A stretch of DNA of 64,000 nucleotides from a virus, in IMG/VR virus record IMGVR_UViG_3300046715_000123, positions 1-64,000 of that record; one strand, given 5' to 3'. Below are positions 47,511 to 54,882 of the stretch, piece by piece. The notes under the pieces were generated by a model, which was not told the DNA's origin, did not search any database, and saw only the letters and a list, made by a program, of their open reading frames with translations. Made by a program: the position numbers and the translations under genes. Position 1 is the stretch's first letter. Every line of letters starts with the position of its first letter.

Positions 47511-47867
47511 TCACTGCTCCTTGGGCTGGTCGGTCCATCCGGGTGCGCCGTGGCGGTCGGTGCAGGGCTGGCAGTGGTGCTGCCCGGTGTGGCTGGTTGG
47601 GAGGGTGCACCAGCAGTCGCCCCACTGGGTGTTGGGGTCGTCGGCGCGGCGGGGTGGGTCAACGCCGCAGTAGTCATCGTCGTCGCCGGTTTGGGCCGGG
47701 GCCGGGCCGGATGGCGCGTCGAGGGCTTCGATCACTGCGTACAGCTCGCTGGTGCCGATCAGCGTCTGTCGGTGGAGTCGGGCGGCGTCGCGGATCCGGT
47801 CGAGCCGCTCGTGCAGGGCGTCGAGGTCGTCGCTGTTCATCTGATCCAACGTCTTGCGCACGGTCAC
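47511..47867 (-). CDS. zinc-binding phage protein (118 aa)
   Basis: A GTG at 47867 overlaps the upstream stop. N-terminal helices (LDQMNSDDLDALHERLDRIRD) are followed by a Cys/His region (CGVDPPRR, GDCWCTLPTSHTGQHHCQPC) suitable for zinc. It resembles a group of small zinc proteins present in many copies in actinophage early operons. Confidence 0.6.
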   Translation of the reverse strand: MTVRKTLDQMNSDDLDALHERLDRIRDAARLHRQTLIGTSELYAVIEALDAPSGPAPAQTGDDDDYCGVDPPRRADDPNTQWGDCWCTLPTSHTGQHHCQPCTDRHGAPGWTDQPKEQ

Positions 47868-48043
47868 GGCCGTCTCCCGTTCTTGATCCGCCCGCCCGCG
47901 TCGAGGTGGCCGTCGGCGGTGGCGAGCATGACGGCGGCGCGTTCCAGGACGTCGGCGGGTATCTCGCCCCGGTAGCAGCGGCGGAGAATGTCCGCGGTCC
48001 GGGCCGTGACCCGCACCAACGGCGGACGCGGAACGGCCGTCAC
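47864..48043 (-). CDS. small hypothetical protein (59 aa)
   Basis: A GTG at 48043 overlaps the upstream stop and the next start. The product (VRVTARTADILRRCYRGEIPADVLERAA) is helical. The whole gene is bridged by 4-base overlaps on both sides, which supports it being translated. Confidence 0.6.
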   Translation of the reverse strand: MTAVPRPPLVRVTARTADILRRCYRGEIPADVLERAAVMLATADGHLDAGGRIKNGRRP

Positions 48044-48567
48044 GACGTGGCCTCGTCGTCGGTCCACCGGTCACCGAACTGCGTGACGTGCATGTCGTGC
48101 GGGCCTTCGACGTAGCAGGCGATCCCCAGCCCGTTGCCCTTGGCGAGCAGGGCCGGACAGGCGGCAGGCTGCGGCTCGTCGTCGGCCGGGTCCCAAGTGG
48201 CCAGCGGATCACGGTCGGTGGTCGCCCACGTGAAGGTCGGGCAGGGGTGCGGGTAGCCGCATTCGTTGCAGTCGCCGTCGGTGAGGCCTCCGCCCGTGAC
48301 GTGCTTGCTGTGTGCTTCGGCGATGCGGGCCAGGCGGGCTGTCGGATCGTCGGCCAGCACTATGCGGGTGGCGCCGCCGTGCCCGTGCACGGCTTTGATC
48401 GAGGCGATGCCGCGCGGGTGCGGGGTGGTGGTGGGCCACTCGCCGAGCCAGTGGACCGCTGCTTCGCCGTCGCTGAAGATCGCCCCTTCGGCGACCTTGC
48501 CGGTGCCACTGACGCCCGAGACGTCGGTGTCGCGGACCAGTTCGAACAGGATGGGCTGGTCGGTCAT
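48040..48567 (-). CDS. hypothetical early phage protein with Cys motif (175 aa)
   Basis: The ATG at 48567 has GGAGG. The N-terminal part is beta-rich (ILFELVRDTDVSGVSGTGKVAEGAIF, AVHWLGEWPTTTPHPRGIAS). The middle has DGDCNECGYPHPCPTF, a compact zinc-like cluster, and the C-terminus ends with CYVEGPHDMHVTQFGDRW. No family recognised; typical of small early genes. Confidence 0.6.
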   Translation of the reverse strand: MTDQPILFELVRDTDVSGVSGTGKVAEGAIFSDGEAAVHWLGEWPTTTPHPRGIASIKAVHGHGGATRIVLADDPTARLARIAEAHSKHVTGGGLTDGDCNECGYPHPCPTFTWATTDRDPLATWDPADDEPQPAACPALLAKGNGLGIACYVEGPHDMHVTQFGDRWTDDEATS

Positions 48568-48649
48568 GGTGTTCCTCCAGGCGGGCGGCGGCCGGAACCA
48601 CCGCCCGGGGTCGGGGCGGGTCAGGCGGCGGGGTCGATGGCCTCAGCGA

Positions 48650-48943
48650 TCACGGGGTGGGCTCCTCTCGGTTGGCGCGGCGGATCTCAACGGCCGGACT
48701 GCGCGGCGGCGGTGGGTCGTTACGGTGCTGCCAGGCATGCCAGCCCTGGACGGGGTGGGCGATCAACCAGCCGATGTTCTCGGCGGACAGCACCAGCCAC
48801 ACGGCCCACCAGCGGGCGCTGTGACGGGCGGGCCGCTTACCGACGTTCTGCCAGGCGGCCCACTGGGAGGCGCGGTGGCCGAGGCGGGCCCGGCCGAGGG
48901 CGTACCCCACGGCCAGGAGTGCGGCGTACAGGAGCTCGCTCAC
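48650..48943 (-). CDS. small membrane-associated protein (97 aa)
   Basis: A GTG at 48943 overlaps the stop of the 374-residue gene. A short hydrophobic N-terminus (SELLYAALLAVGYALGRARLG) may insert in the membrane, followed by Trp-rich helices (WAVWLVLSAENIGWLIAHPVQGWHAW). It may be a membrane peptide of the lysogen or an early lytic factor; not recognised. Confidence 0.6.
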   Translation of the reverse strand: MSELLYAALLAVGYALGRARLGHRASQWAAWQNVGKRPARHSARWWAVWLVLSAENIGWLIAHPVQGWHAWQHRNDPPPPRSPAVEIRRANREEPTP

Positions 48944-50064
48944 GGTCGGTCTCCGTCCTGCGGCGCCCCGCCAGCGGGCAGCCCGGCGGCGGGCTCGACG
49001 GTGTACGAGGTGGTCTCCCGGACGATGCGGCGTTGCACGGGTTGACCGTCGGCCCATGCCGGTGCGTTCTGGCTGGCTGCCTGGTAGCGGTCCACGGCGA
49101 GGGAGCGGGCGCCGAAGCCGCGGCTGTCGCCGGTCCACGTGTCGCCGTCGAGGATCTCCACACGCCAGCAGTGGAACGGCTCGTGGGCCTCCTCGTCGGT
49201 GTGGGGTGCGGCGGCCTGCACCACAGCGTCCGGCATGTAGCTGGCGACGACCGCACCGAGCGTCTGGGAGGCGATGGCAAGCACGCTGCCGCCGCAGAAG
49301 TCGCACGACGCACCGCCCGGCAGCTCGGCGAGCGTGAGGGGCTGCCATCCGGTCTCCTGCCGTGCGCAGGTGACGCAGTACAGGGTTCGGGTGCCGGGCG
49401 AGCGGTACGCCACGACACGGTCCGCGGCCTGCGTGTCGGCTGGTGTCTCGTCGGCCAGACGACGCAGCTCGTCACCCCACTCGCGGACCTGCTTGGCGGC
49501 GGAGCGTCGGTAGATGCGGGTCAGCCCCTCCTTGTCGCCGGTCTCGGCGTCCTTGGCGAGCCGGTCGGCGACCTCGGCGTACACGTCTGCCCGGTCGACG
49601 GTCGCGGGCAGCACCGCCAGCACCGCATCGGCGCGACTCTGGTAGCCCCGGTAGGCGGGGCTCTTCGTCTTGTCGAAACCCTCGGCCCACGTCCAGCCGT
49701 CGGCGGCGGCGAGGATGTCGGCGATCCGCTCCCGCAGCGCGGCCTGGCCGGTGGCAGGCGCCGCGACGGCAGACGAGACGGGCTCCCACCCCGTCTGGAA
49801 CGCTTCGTCCGACGTGGCCGTGAAACAGTCCGCGAACTTCAGCACCCAGTCCCCGGGCTTGAGGCCCACCCAGTGGCTGGCGTCGCTGAGCAGTTGCGCG
49901 TCCTGGTCCGGGTCCTCAGCGCGGTCCTCCGGGTCGATCGTGTCGAAGTCGGGCCCGCAGAACGCGCGCAACTGGTCGGCGTTGCTGCCGGTCCATTGGA
50001 CGGCTTCGATCTCGGTGGTGCGGTGGCGGTAGAGAGCGGCCTGCGGGTCGGTGGTGTCGGTCAT
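48940..50064 (-). CDS. hypothetical early protein (374 aa)
   Basis: The ATG at 50064 has AAGGAG. It begins with a beta-grasp-like segment (LYRHRTTEIEAVQWTGSNADQL, GLKPGDWVLKFADCF), as in many phage proteins of the 'PGDxxV' kind. A helical middle follows, a CxxC zinc ribbon (LYCVTCARQETGWQPL, GGASCDFCGGSVL) and a C-terminal segment (FHCWRVEILDGDTWTG). The composite layout suggests fused small modules. No enzyme motif. Confidence 0.6.
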   Translation of the reverse strand: MTDTTDPQAALYRHRTTEIEAVQWTGSNADQLRAFCGPDFDTIDPEDRAEDPDQDAQLLSDASHWVGLKPGDWVLKFADCFTATSDEAFQTGWEPVSSAVAAPATGQAALRERIADILAAADGWTWAEGFDKTKSPAYRGYQSRADAVLAVLPATVDRADVYAEVADRLAKDAETGDKEGLTRIYRRSAAKQVREWGDELRRLADETPADTQAADRVVAYRSPGTRTLYCVTCARQETGWQPLTLAELPGGASCDFCGGSVLAIASQTLGAVVASYMPDAVVQAAAPHTDEEAHEPFHCWRVEILDGDTWTGDSRGFGARSLAVDRYQAASQNAPAWADGQPVQRRIVRETTSYTVEPAAGLPAGGAPQDGDRP

Positions 50065-50100
50065 GCTGCTGCTCCTTGATCGTGCGAGAGGATGGGCGGG

Positions 50101-50135
50101 CCGGTCGCCGCCTGCTTCCGACAGGCGGCGGCCGG
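50101..50135 (-). terminator. stem-loop in early operon
   Basis: A 14-base stem with one G-T pair (50101-50114 with 50122-50135) and a 7-base loop sits between the genes at 50148 and 48940. It may reduce readthrough into the promoter-distal early genes. Confidence 0.75.
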
Positions 50136-50147
50136 TGTTGGGTGTGG

Positions 50148-50516
50148 TCACTGGCTCCAGCCGAGGAGCCGGAACTCGGCCCCCCGATCCTCCAGCTCGC
50201 GCTTCGAGTCGCAGACCTCGGCCGCCCAGACCAGGCGGAGGATCGCGTCACCGTGCGACGACGGGACGGTCTGGTACTCGCCGTAGATGAAGCCCTCTTC
50301 GCCAAGCCAGATCGCGTTGTGCTTGTCCGTCGGCCGGTCGGCCATCGGGGCGATCCCGGCCTCGACGGCGGCACGCAGCCACTCTTCGGCCTCGCCGAGC
50401 AGCACCTTCTGGCTCTGCTGGCTCAGCTGGTTCCAGCTGGGGTTGAGGCCGCTGCCAGACTCATGGGCGATGTCCTGGCGGCGCTGGGCGAGTTGACGGG
50501 CGCGGGGGTCGGTCAT
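50148..50516 (-). CDS. hypothetical early protein (122 aa)
   Basis: The ATG at 50516 has AGGAGGAA. The product is helical (WNQLSQQSQKVLLGEAEEWLRAAVEAG) with a central ADRPTDKHNAIWLGEEGFI segment. Pattern seen in small actinophage early genes; function unknown. Confidence 0.6.
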   Translation of the reverse strand: MTDPRARQLAQRRQDIAHESGSGLNPSWNQLSQQSQKVLLGEAEEWLRAAVEAGIAPMADRPTDKHNAIWLGEEGFIYGEYQTVPSSHGDAILRLVWAAEVCDSKRELEDRGAEFRLLGWSQ

Positions 50517-50600
50517 CGGGTTCCTCCTGGGTTGTCGCCCCGACCGGCTGGTGTGGGGCGGGTTGTCGGGGTCGGGCGGCCATCAACGGGCGGGGGTCGG

Positions 50601-51107
50601 TCACACGCCGGGAGCGGCGCGCAGACGCTGGTTCTCGGCTTCGGCCTGCTTCAGCCAGCCCTGGTACGCCTCGCGGTCCTTGACGACGCGGAGGATCCCC
50701 TCGCCGTAGGCCTGAGCGCGGAAGCGGGCGGACTGCCAGGCGGCCCGGTAGCGGTCGCGTTCGGCGCGCGCGGCTCGGATGTCGGCCCCCATGGCGGTGA
50801 TGACCTGGGTGGCACGGTCGGCGATGGTGTCCGCGTCGGCCTGGTCGGCGAGTTCGGTGGTGAGGCGGCGGTACGCGTCGAGCAGCGCGTCGATGTCCTC
50901 GCGGGCGTGCCGCACGAACGCGGCGTCCGCTTCGGCCTGCTCGCCGGCCCCGAACTCCAGGTCGCCGACGCCCATCAGTTGGCCGTGGGTGGTGTTGGCG
51001 TGGAACGCGGGCCCGTAGGCCGGGTACGGCTCCCACGGCCCGGGGGTGGCGGCGTTGGTGCGGGCTTCGATGTCGTCGAGTTGCTGGGGGGTGAGCGGCA
51101 GGGTCAT
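50601..51107 (-). CDS. Ead/Ea22-like early protein (168 aa)
   Basis: The ATG at 51107 has GAGGAG. LTPQQLDDIEARTNAATPGPW followed by ADAAFVRHAREDIDALLDAYRRL is the pattern of Ead/Ea22-type early phage proteins. The rest is a long helix (AARAERDRYRAAWQSARFRAQA, AYQGWLKQAEAENQRLRAAP). These proteins are early and non-essential in other phages. Confidence 0.7.
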   Translation of the reverse strand: MTLPLTPQQLDDIEARTNAATPGPWEPYPAYGPAFHANTTHGQLMGVGDLEFGAGEQAEADAAFVRHAREDIDALLDAYRRLTTELADQADADTIADRATQVITAMGADIRAARAERDRYRAAWQSARFRAQAYGEGILRVVKDREAYQGWLKQAEAENQRLRAAPGV

Positions 51108-51159
51108 CGGGTCTCCTCGGTGGGTGGTTGCGGGCGGGTTGGTTTGGGGTGGCAGCGGG

Positions 51160-51564
51160 TCAGGCCGCGGGTCGTGTGCGGGCCTGAGACGGCCCAGGAG
51201 CGATCCGGGGCTCCTGGGCCCCGTCCGACGGCTGCGGGACGCTCCTGGGGGCGCTGGGCGGCTCCCGTGGCGCCTCCGGGTCTGCACCTGCCAGCTCACC
51301 CACGCGGGCTTCGAGCCGCTGCACCTCCTCGTCGGCCGCCTCCCGATGCCGCTGCAAGGCGCGCGTCGTATCCCCCAGCGACCGCCGCGTCTTCTCCGCC
51401 TTACGGCGCTCAGCCCGCACATAGTCGGCAAGCACCACCGCCTCCGGAATCGTGAGAACACCACGGAGAGCACGCCCGAGCAGGACGTCGATGACGGCCT
51501 GACGGGTAGCGCGCTCATGCTGGCTCGGCTTCGGAGCACGAACCGAGGGCCTCTGACGCGGCAT
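51160..51564 (-). CDS. coiled-coil early protein (134 aa)
   Basis: The ATG at 51564 shares one base with the upstream stop (TGATG). A basic N-terminus (RAPKPSQHERATRQAVIDVLLG) is followed by a helix (VVLADYVRAERRKAEKTRRSLG), a coiled coil and a disordered Pro-rich tail. Possibly DNA- or partner-binding; not recognised. Confidence 0.6.
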   Translation of the reverse strand: MPRQRPSVRAPKPSQHERATRQAVIDVLLGRALRGVLTIPEAVVLADYVRAERRKAEKTRRSLGDTTRALQRHREAADEEVQRLEARVGELAGADPEAPREPPSAPRSVPQPSDGAQEPRIAPGPSQARTRPAA

Positions 51565-51881
51565 CACGCGGCCTGCCTGAATCCCTCGGACCGCCACCGG
51601 TACACGCTGCGCGGGGTGACGCCGACGATGCGGGCGATCTCCCCGGCCGGGGTGCCGCGTTCGGACAACCCGCGGGCGACCATGACGCGCTCCAACCGGG
51701 TCAGACCGTCAACCGGGCGGGCGTCACGGACGATCAACTCGACGTCGTACTCGTCGGCAACCGTCCACTCGGTGTAGTCCGGGTTGCCGTGGCGGGCGAT
51801 GCGGATCCGGTGCTTGTGGCAGATCCGCCGGCCGGTGCGGGCGTAGTTGGTGCAGCCGTCGATGTCACAGGTGCGGGTCAT
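51564..51881 (-). CDS. HTH protein with N-terminal zinc motif (105 aa)
   Basis: The N-terminus CDIDGCTNYARTGRRICHKHR has two cysteine pairs with a His, fitting a zinc site. Residues 62-100 (LERVMVARGLSERGTPAGEIARIVG, TPRSVYRWRSEG) form a helix-turn-helix of the homeodomain-like kind. Probably a DNA-binding regulator in the early operon. Confidence 0.7.
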   Translation of the reverse strand: MTRTCDIDGCTNYARTGRRICHKHRIRIARHGNPDYTEWTVADEYDVELIVRDARPVDGLTRLERVMVARGLSERGTPAGEIARIVGVTPRSVYRWRSEGFRQAA

Positions 51882-52312
51882 GCGGCACGCTCCGCGGGCG
51901 CCTTGTGGACGCTGAACCCGCCGTCGGGGTGCCGGATGATCCAGTCGCCGAAAAGGGCGACGACGTGGCCGGGCTTGGCGCCGATGCGCAGGCCGATCGT
52001 GACCACGTGCCCGTCGTCGTCGGTCTCGGTGAACTGCTTGGTGAAGACGCCGAGCCTGTCCAGCTCGTGGTCAACGCGGGCCAGGTTGCGAGGCGTGAGC
52101 TGCCACGTCTTGCAGCCGACTGCCTCCAGCTCGACGACGGGGCGGCAGTTGTCGCATTCGCCGCGGACGTCGGTGAGGTTGCCGTGCTCGTCCACGTCGC
52201 GGTCGTCGACGTCGCCGACGTACTCGCCGCAGCCGTTGCAGCAGCGCTTCATGGTGATCGTGCGGGAGGTGGCGGAGTGGATCCGGTCGGGGGTGTTGGT
52301 GCGAGCGTTCAT
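51878..52312 (-). CDS. hypothetical protein with zinc ribbon (144 aa)
   Basis: The ATG at 52312 has GAGGAG. CCNGCGEYVGDVDDRDVDEHG then GECDNCRPVVELEAVGC show a CxxC...CxxC zinc ribbon. The C-terminal part (VVALFGDWIIRHPDGGFSV) is beta-rich. Linked to both neighbours by ATGA-type overlaps. Confidence 0.6.
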   Translation of the reverse strand: MNARTNTPDRIHSATSRTITMKRCCNGCGEYVGDVDDRDVDEHGNLTDVRGECDNCRPVVELEAVGCKTWQLTPRNLARVDHELDRLGVFTKQFTETDDDGHVVTIGLRIGAKPGHVVALFGDWIIRHPDGGFSVHKAPAERAA

Positions 52313-52614
52313 GCGGCTGTCTCCTCGGCTTCCTGGTAGCGGCGGGCGTGGACGGTGGTGCGGGCGCGGCCTTCGTCGTGGCACGGGATGGTCGGTTCGA
52401 CTTGGCATTCGGGGCAGCAGGCGGACAACTGCGCCCAGGCGGAGATCCGCTGCGGGTGCGGCTGCGGCAACTGCCGGCCGGTGGTGCGCAGGGCGCACGG
52501 CTTGTGCGCGGCCACCCCGCAGTGCGGGCAGGGGATCGCGCGGGCCGGGTGGTGCTTGGCGCGCATGAAATGCCGCAGCGACTCCGGCATGGGGGCACCA
52601 GCGTGAAGCGTCAT
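52309..52614 (-). CDS. zinc-ribbon early protein (101 aa)
   Basis: The ATG at 52614 has GGAGGAG. CPHCGVAAHKPCALRTTG and CCPECQVEPTIPCHDEG give two Cys pairs that can bind zinc twice. Compact Cys-rich proteins of this type are repeated in this operon. Its target is unknown. Confidence 0.6.
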   Translation of the reverse strand: MTLHAGAPMPESLRHFMRAKHHPARAIPCPHCGVAAHKPCALRTTGRQLPQPHPQRISAWAQLSACCPECQVEPTIPCHDEGRARTTVHARRYQEAEETAA

Positions 52615-52949
52615 CGGGACTCCTCCGCGCGCTCGGTGGCAGCGGCGATCCCGCTGCACTCCTGGCGGAGGCGTTCGCTCTCGACCTCGCGACGGGCTGC
52701 GATGCGGGAGTTGGTGGCGCAGATCTTCTCCATGACCGCGGCATCTTCGAGGAGCCGCGGGTCGTTGTCCTCGCGCTCCTTACGGGCGGACCAGCACGGG
52801 GCGCAGAGCAACGGCTGCTTGTCGATGGAGCACCAGGGGCAGGTGAAGGCTCCGGCTCCCAGGTGGAGGCCGCAGTCCGGCTCGTACAGGAACAGCGGGC
52901 GAGGCTGCTTGCAGTTGTCGCAGTTCGCTTCGATCGGCTTGTCTGTCAT
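52611..52949 (-). CDS. zinc-binding early protein (112 aa)
   Basis: The ATG at 52949 has AAGGAGAA. NCDNCKQPRPLFLYEPDCG, then FTCPWCSIDKQPLLCAPCW, form two or three zinc knuckles. The C-terminal half is a charged helix (DAAVMEKICATNSRIAARREV). Likely nucleic-acid binding. Confidence 0.6.
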   Translation of the reverse strand: MTDKPIEANCDNCKQPRPLFLYEPDCGLHLGAGAFTCPWCSIDKQPLLCAPCWSARKEREDNDPRLLEDAAVMEKICATNSRIAARREVESERLRQECSGIAAATERAEESR

Positions 52950-53248
52950 CGGTTCTCCTTGGGGCAGTTGCCGCAGTCGCAGGGCTGGTCGGGGAAGTGC
53001 TCGGTGTTGCGGTAGTGGCGGACCGCCGCATCCCAGACATGGGCGGGGATCTGGCGTTCCGGCGGCGGACCCGGCGGACTCGTACCGCGGGGCCAGGCGC
53101 CGGGCCGGTGACCGGGCGGCTTCGGGACCACGGGCTTCGGCTTGTCTTCGCGGCGAGAGCGGCCGGCCCGGATCTGATCGCGGAGGAACCTGCCGAGATC
53201 GCCCTGCTCCCGCATGTCGCGGACGTCGTCACGCTCAACCTCAGTCAC
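52946..53248 (-). CDS. hypothetical protein (100 aa)
   Basis: A GTG at 53248 overlaps the upstream stop. N-terminal helix (REQGDLGRFLRDQIRAGRSRRED), a Pro-rich linker, then HVWDAAVRHYRNTEHFPD and a C-terminal CDCGNCPKENR, a metal-binding-like tail. No function assigned. Confidence 0.6.
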   Translation of the reverse strand: MTEVERDDVRDMREQGDLGRFLRDQIRAGRSRREDKPKPVVPKPPGHRPGAWPRGTSPPGPPPERQIPAHVWDAAVRHYRNTEHFPDQPCDCGNCPKENR

Positions 53249-53895
53249 GACGTGATCTCGTCGTCGACGAGCACCGCGTCCGGGATGTCCGCCTCGGCCT
53301 CCATGCGGGTGAGACTGCGGGCGGAAGCCGCCTTGCGGCGCTCCATCTCCGCCTGCTCGGCAGCCGGATCCGTGTCGCCGGCTCGGGCCCCGTGGGGCGC
53401 CCGCTCGCTACCGCCGGGCGTCCGGCACGGCCGGCCTATCGCCGCGCCGCACTTCGGGCACTCCTTGCCGAGTGGGCCCGGCCGCTTCACCGCGGCCACC
53501 TCGCCCGGGACCGTGCGCCCGATCCCAGCCAGAAGCTCAGCGACAGGACGGCGCTTCATCTCGAGGCCATCCGCGGCGCGGGTGCGCAGGCCACGAAGCG
53601 CCGACAGGTATGCCTGAACGTCGTCCGGGTCCGCGTCCGGGATCTCCGCCGACAGGCCGGGGCCCTGGAAGTCCGCAGCCCGGTCGTCGCGCTGCTTACG
53701 AATCTCCGTGATGATCTCGGCCGGACTGACGAACGGCTGCTTACGAGCAACAGCGGCAGCAGCAGAACGGGCATCGGCGAGAGCGAAGTCCGCGAGGACG
53801 TCGTGCCAGGCGTCCGGGGTGTACTCGTCGAACTTCTGGCCAGGACACAGCGCCCGCACGTAACGGGCCAAAATCACAACTTCATCGGGGCTCAT
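53245..53895 (-). CDS. replication-associated protein, helicase-loader-like (216 aa)
   Basis: The ATG at 53895 has CAGGAGG. The N-terminal domain (VVILARYVRALCPGQKFDEYTPDAWHDVLADF, then DARSAAAAVARKQPFVSPAEI) is the small helical domain of phage replication-loader proteins. A second half has CPKCGAAIGRPCRTPGG, a zinc ribbon common to Streptomyces phage versions. It sits directly after the initiator-like gene in the same chain, the usual order for initiator plus loader. Confidence 0.7.
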   Translation of the reverse strand: MSPDEVVILARYVRALCPGQKFDEYTPDAWHDVLADFALADARSAAAAVARKQPFVSPAEIITEIRKQRDDRAADFQGPGLSAEIPDADPDDVQAYLSALRGLRTRAADGLEMKRRPVAELLAGIGRTVPGEVAAVKRPGPLGKECPKCGAAIGRPCRTPGGSERAPHGARAGDTDPAAEQAEMERRKAASARSLTRMEAEADIPDAVLVDDEITS

Positions 53896-54851
53896 TGACC
53901 CTCCTGATTCATTCGGGCTCGGGCTCGGACCATGGCGCGGTCGGCCCAGTCGTCGACTTCTTGCTGATTGCGGGAGGCAGGTCCGGTCTGTCCGACAGCG
54001 GCGGGCAGGTAGCTGACGCCGTCCTGCTGCTCGGGGGCCTCGAGGGTTCTCCAGCCCTGAACCCAGGCGGAGGTGCCTGCCGGTGGGCCTTTGAGGCGGG
54101 CGGAGCTGACGGCGTAGGCGACCATCGCCGGGACGCCGACTCGTTCGATGGCTTGGCGGGTGTACTCCCAGCCGGACTCGCGGAGGTCCCAGGCGACGCC
54201 CGAGAAGCCGGCGTTGGCGATGCCGCGCTTCAGTTCGGCGAGGGGATCCGGGAGTCCGCCCGATCGCTGCTCGCCGGCAGCACCAGTACTTCCGTAGGAA
54301 GTACTGGGGTAAGGAGTGGCACCGGCATGGATACCCGTGACGGAAGCGTCACGCCGTGACTCATGCTCGTGACCTGCGACGGAGTCGAACAACGTCGATT
54401 TTTCCGAAGCACTTTCACTTTTTTTCGAGGACGAATCGAAGGTAAAGTTGTTTTTTTCGTCGGCCTTTCGGTCGCCGTTTCCGTCCTCGCGGGCCCCCTC
54501 GCGGTGCTTCGCCTGGCGGTCGCGGGCCTTCTTCTTCTCCGCCTCGTGACGGGCACGGGAGGTGTTGCGGCCGTCGTCGAGGAAGTCGTGGAAGACGTAG
54601 TCGCCCGGGGCCGGGTCGGGACACGCGCTGGGGCAGTCGTGGCCGTGCTCGTGCCACAGGCCGGCCTTGACGAGCTTGGCCGCCTGGGGCTTGCTGCCGT
54701 ACAGCTCGGCGACTACGCCGGGCACGATGCCGTCGGTCAGGTGCTGGGCCGCGTAGGCGCCACAGCGCAGCCAAAGACCGAGCGCAGCGTTCCCAGCCTT
54801 GATCAGCTTCGGGTGGGAGTGCGCCTTGTCATCGATCCTGAACCAGGGCAT
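53892..54851 (-). CDS. phage replication initiator-like protein (319 aa)
   Basis: The ATG at 54851 (GGGGGAAG before it) gives MPWFRIDDKAHSHPKLIKAG, the typical opening of DnaD/O-type replication proteins. The N-terminal winged helix spans residues 1-75 (LGLWLRCGAYAAQHLTDGIVP, LYGSKPQAAKLVKAGLW), then a long charged, disordered linker (about 95-195), and a C-terminal helical domain (about 205-290). The linker holds two A7 runs on the coding strand, one forming a canonical slippery heptamer. It may recruit the loader at 53245 to the phage origin. Confidence 0.75.
   Translation of the reverse strand: MPWFRIDDKAHSHPKLIKAGNAALGLWLRCGAYAAQHLTDGIVPGVVAELYGSKPQAAKLVKAGLWHEHGHDCPSACPDPAPGDYVFHDFLDDGRNTSRARHEAEKKKARDRQAKHREGAREDGNGDRKADEKNNFTFDSSSKKSESASEKSTLFDSVAGHEHESRRDASVTGIHAGATPYPSTSYGSTGAAGEQRSGGLPDPLAELKRGIANAGFSGVAWDLRESGWEYTRQAIERVGVPAMVAYAVSSARLKGPPAGTSAWVQGWRTLEAPEQQDGVSYLPAAVGQTGPASRNQQEVDDWADRAMVRARARMNQEGQ
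54450..54456 (-). other. A_AAA_AAC slippery heptamer in replication gene
   Basis: Codons Glu132-Lys133-Asn134 are GAA-AAA-AAC, giving the canonical -1 heptamer in the correct frame. The -1 frame stays open to 54230 and would replace the C-terminal domain by about 75 other residues. A second A7 run encodes Lys143-Lys144 (about 54421). Use as a real shift site is unproven. Confidence 0.4.
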
Positions 54852-54882
54852 CAGCTTCCCCCTGGCTTCTCGTTGCAGTTCA

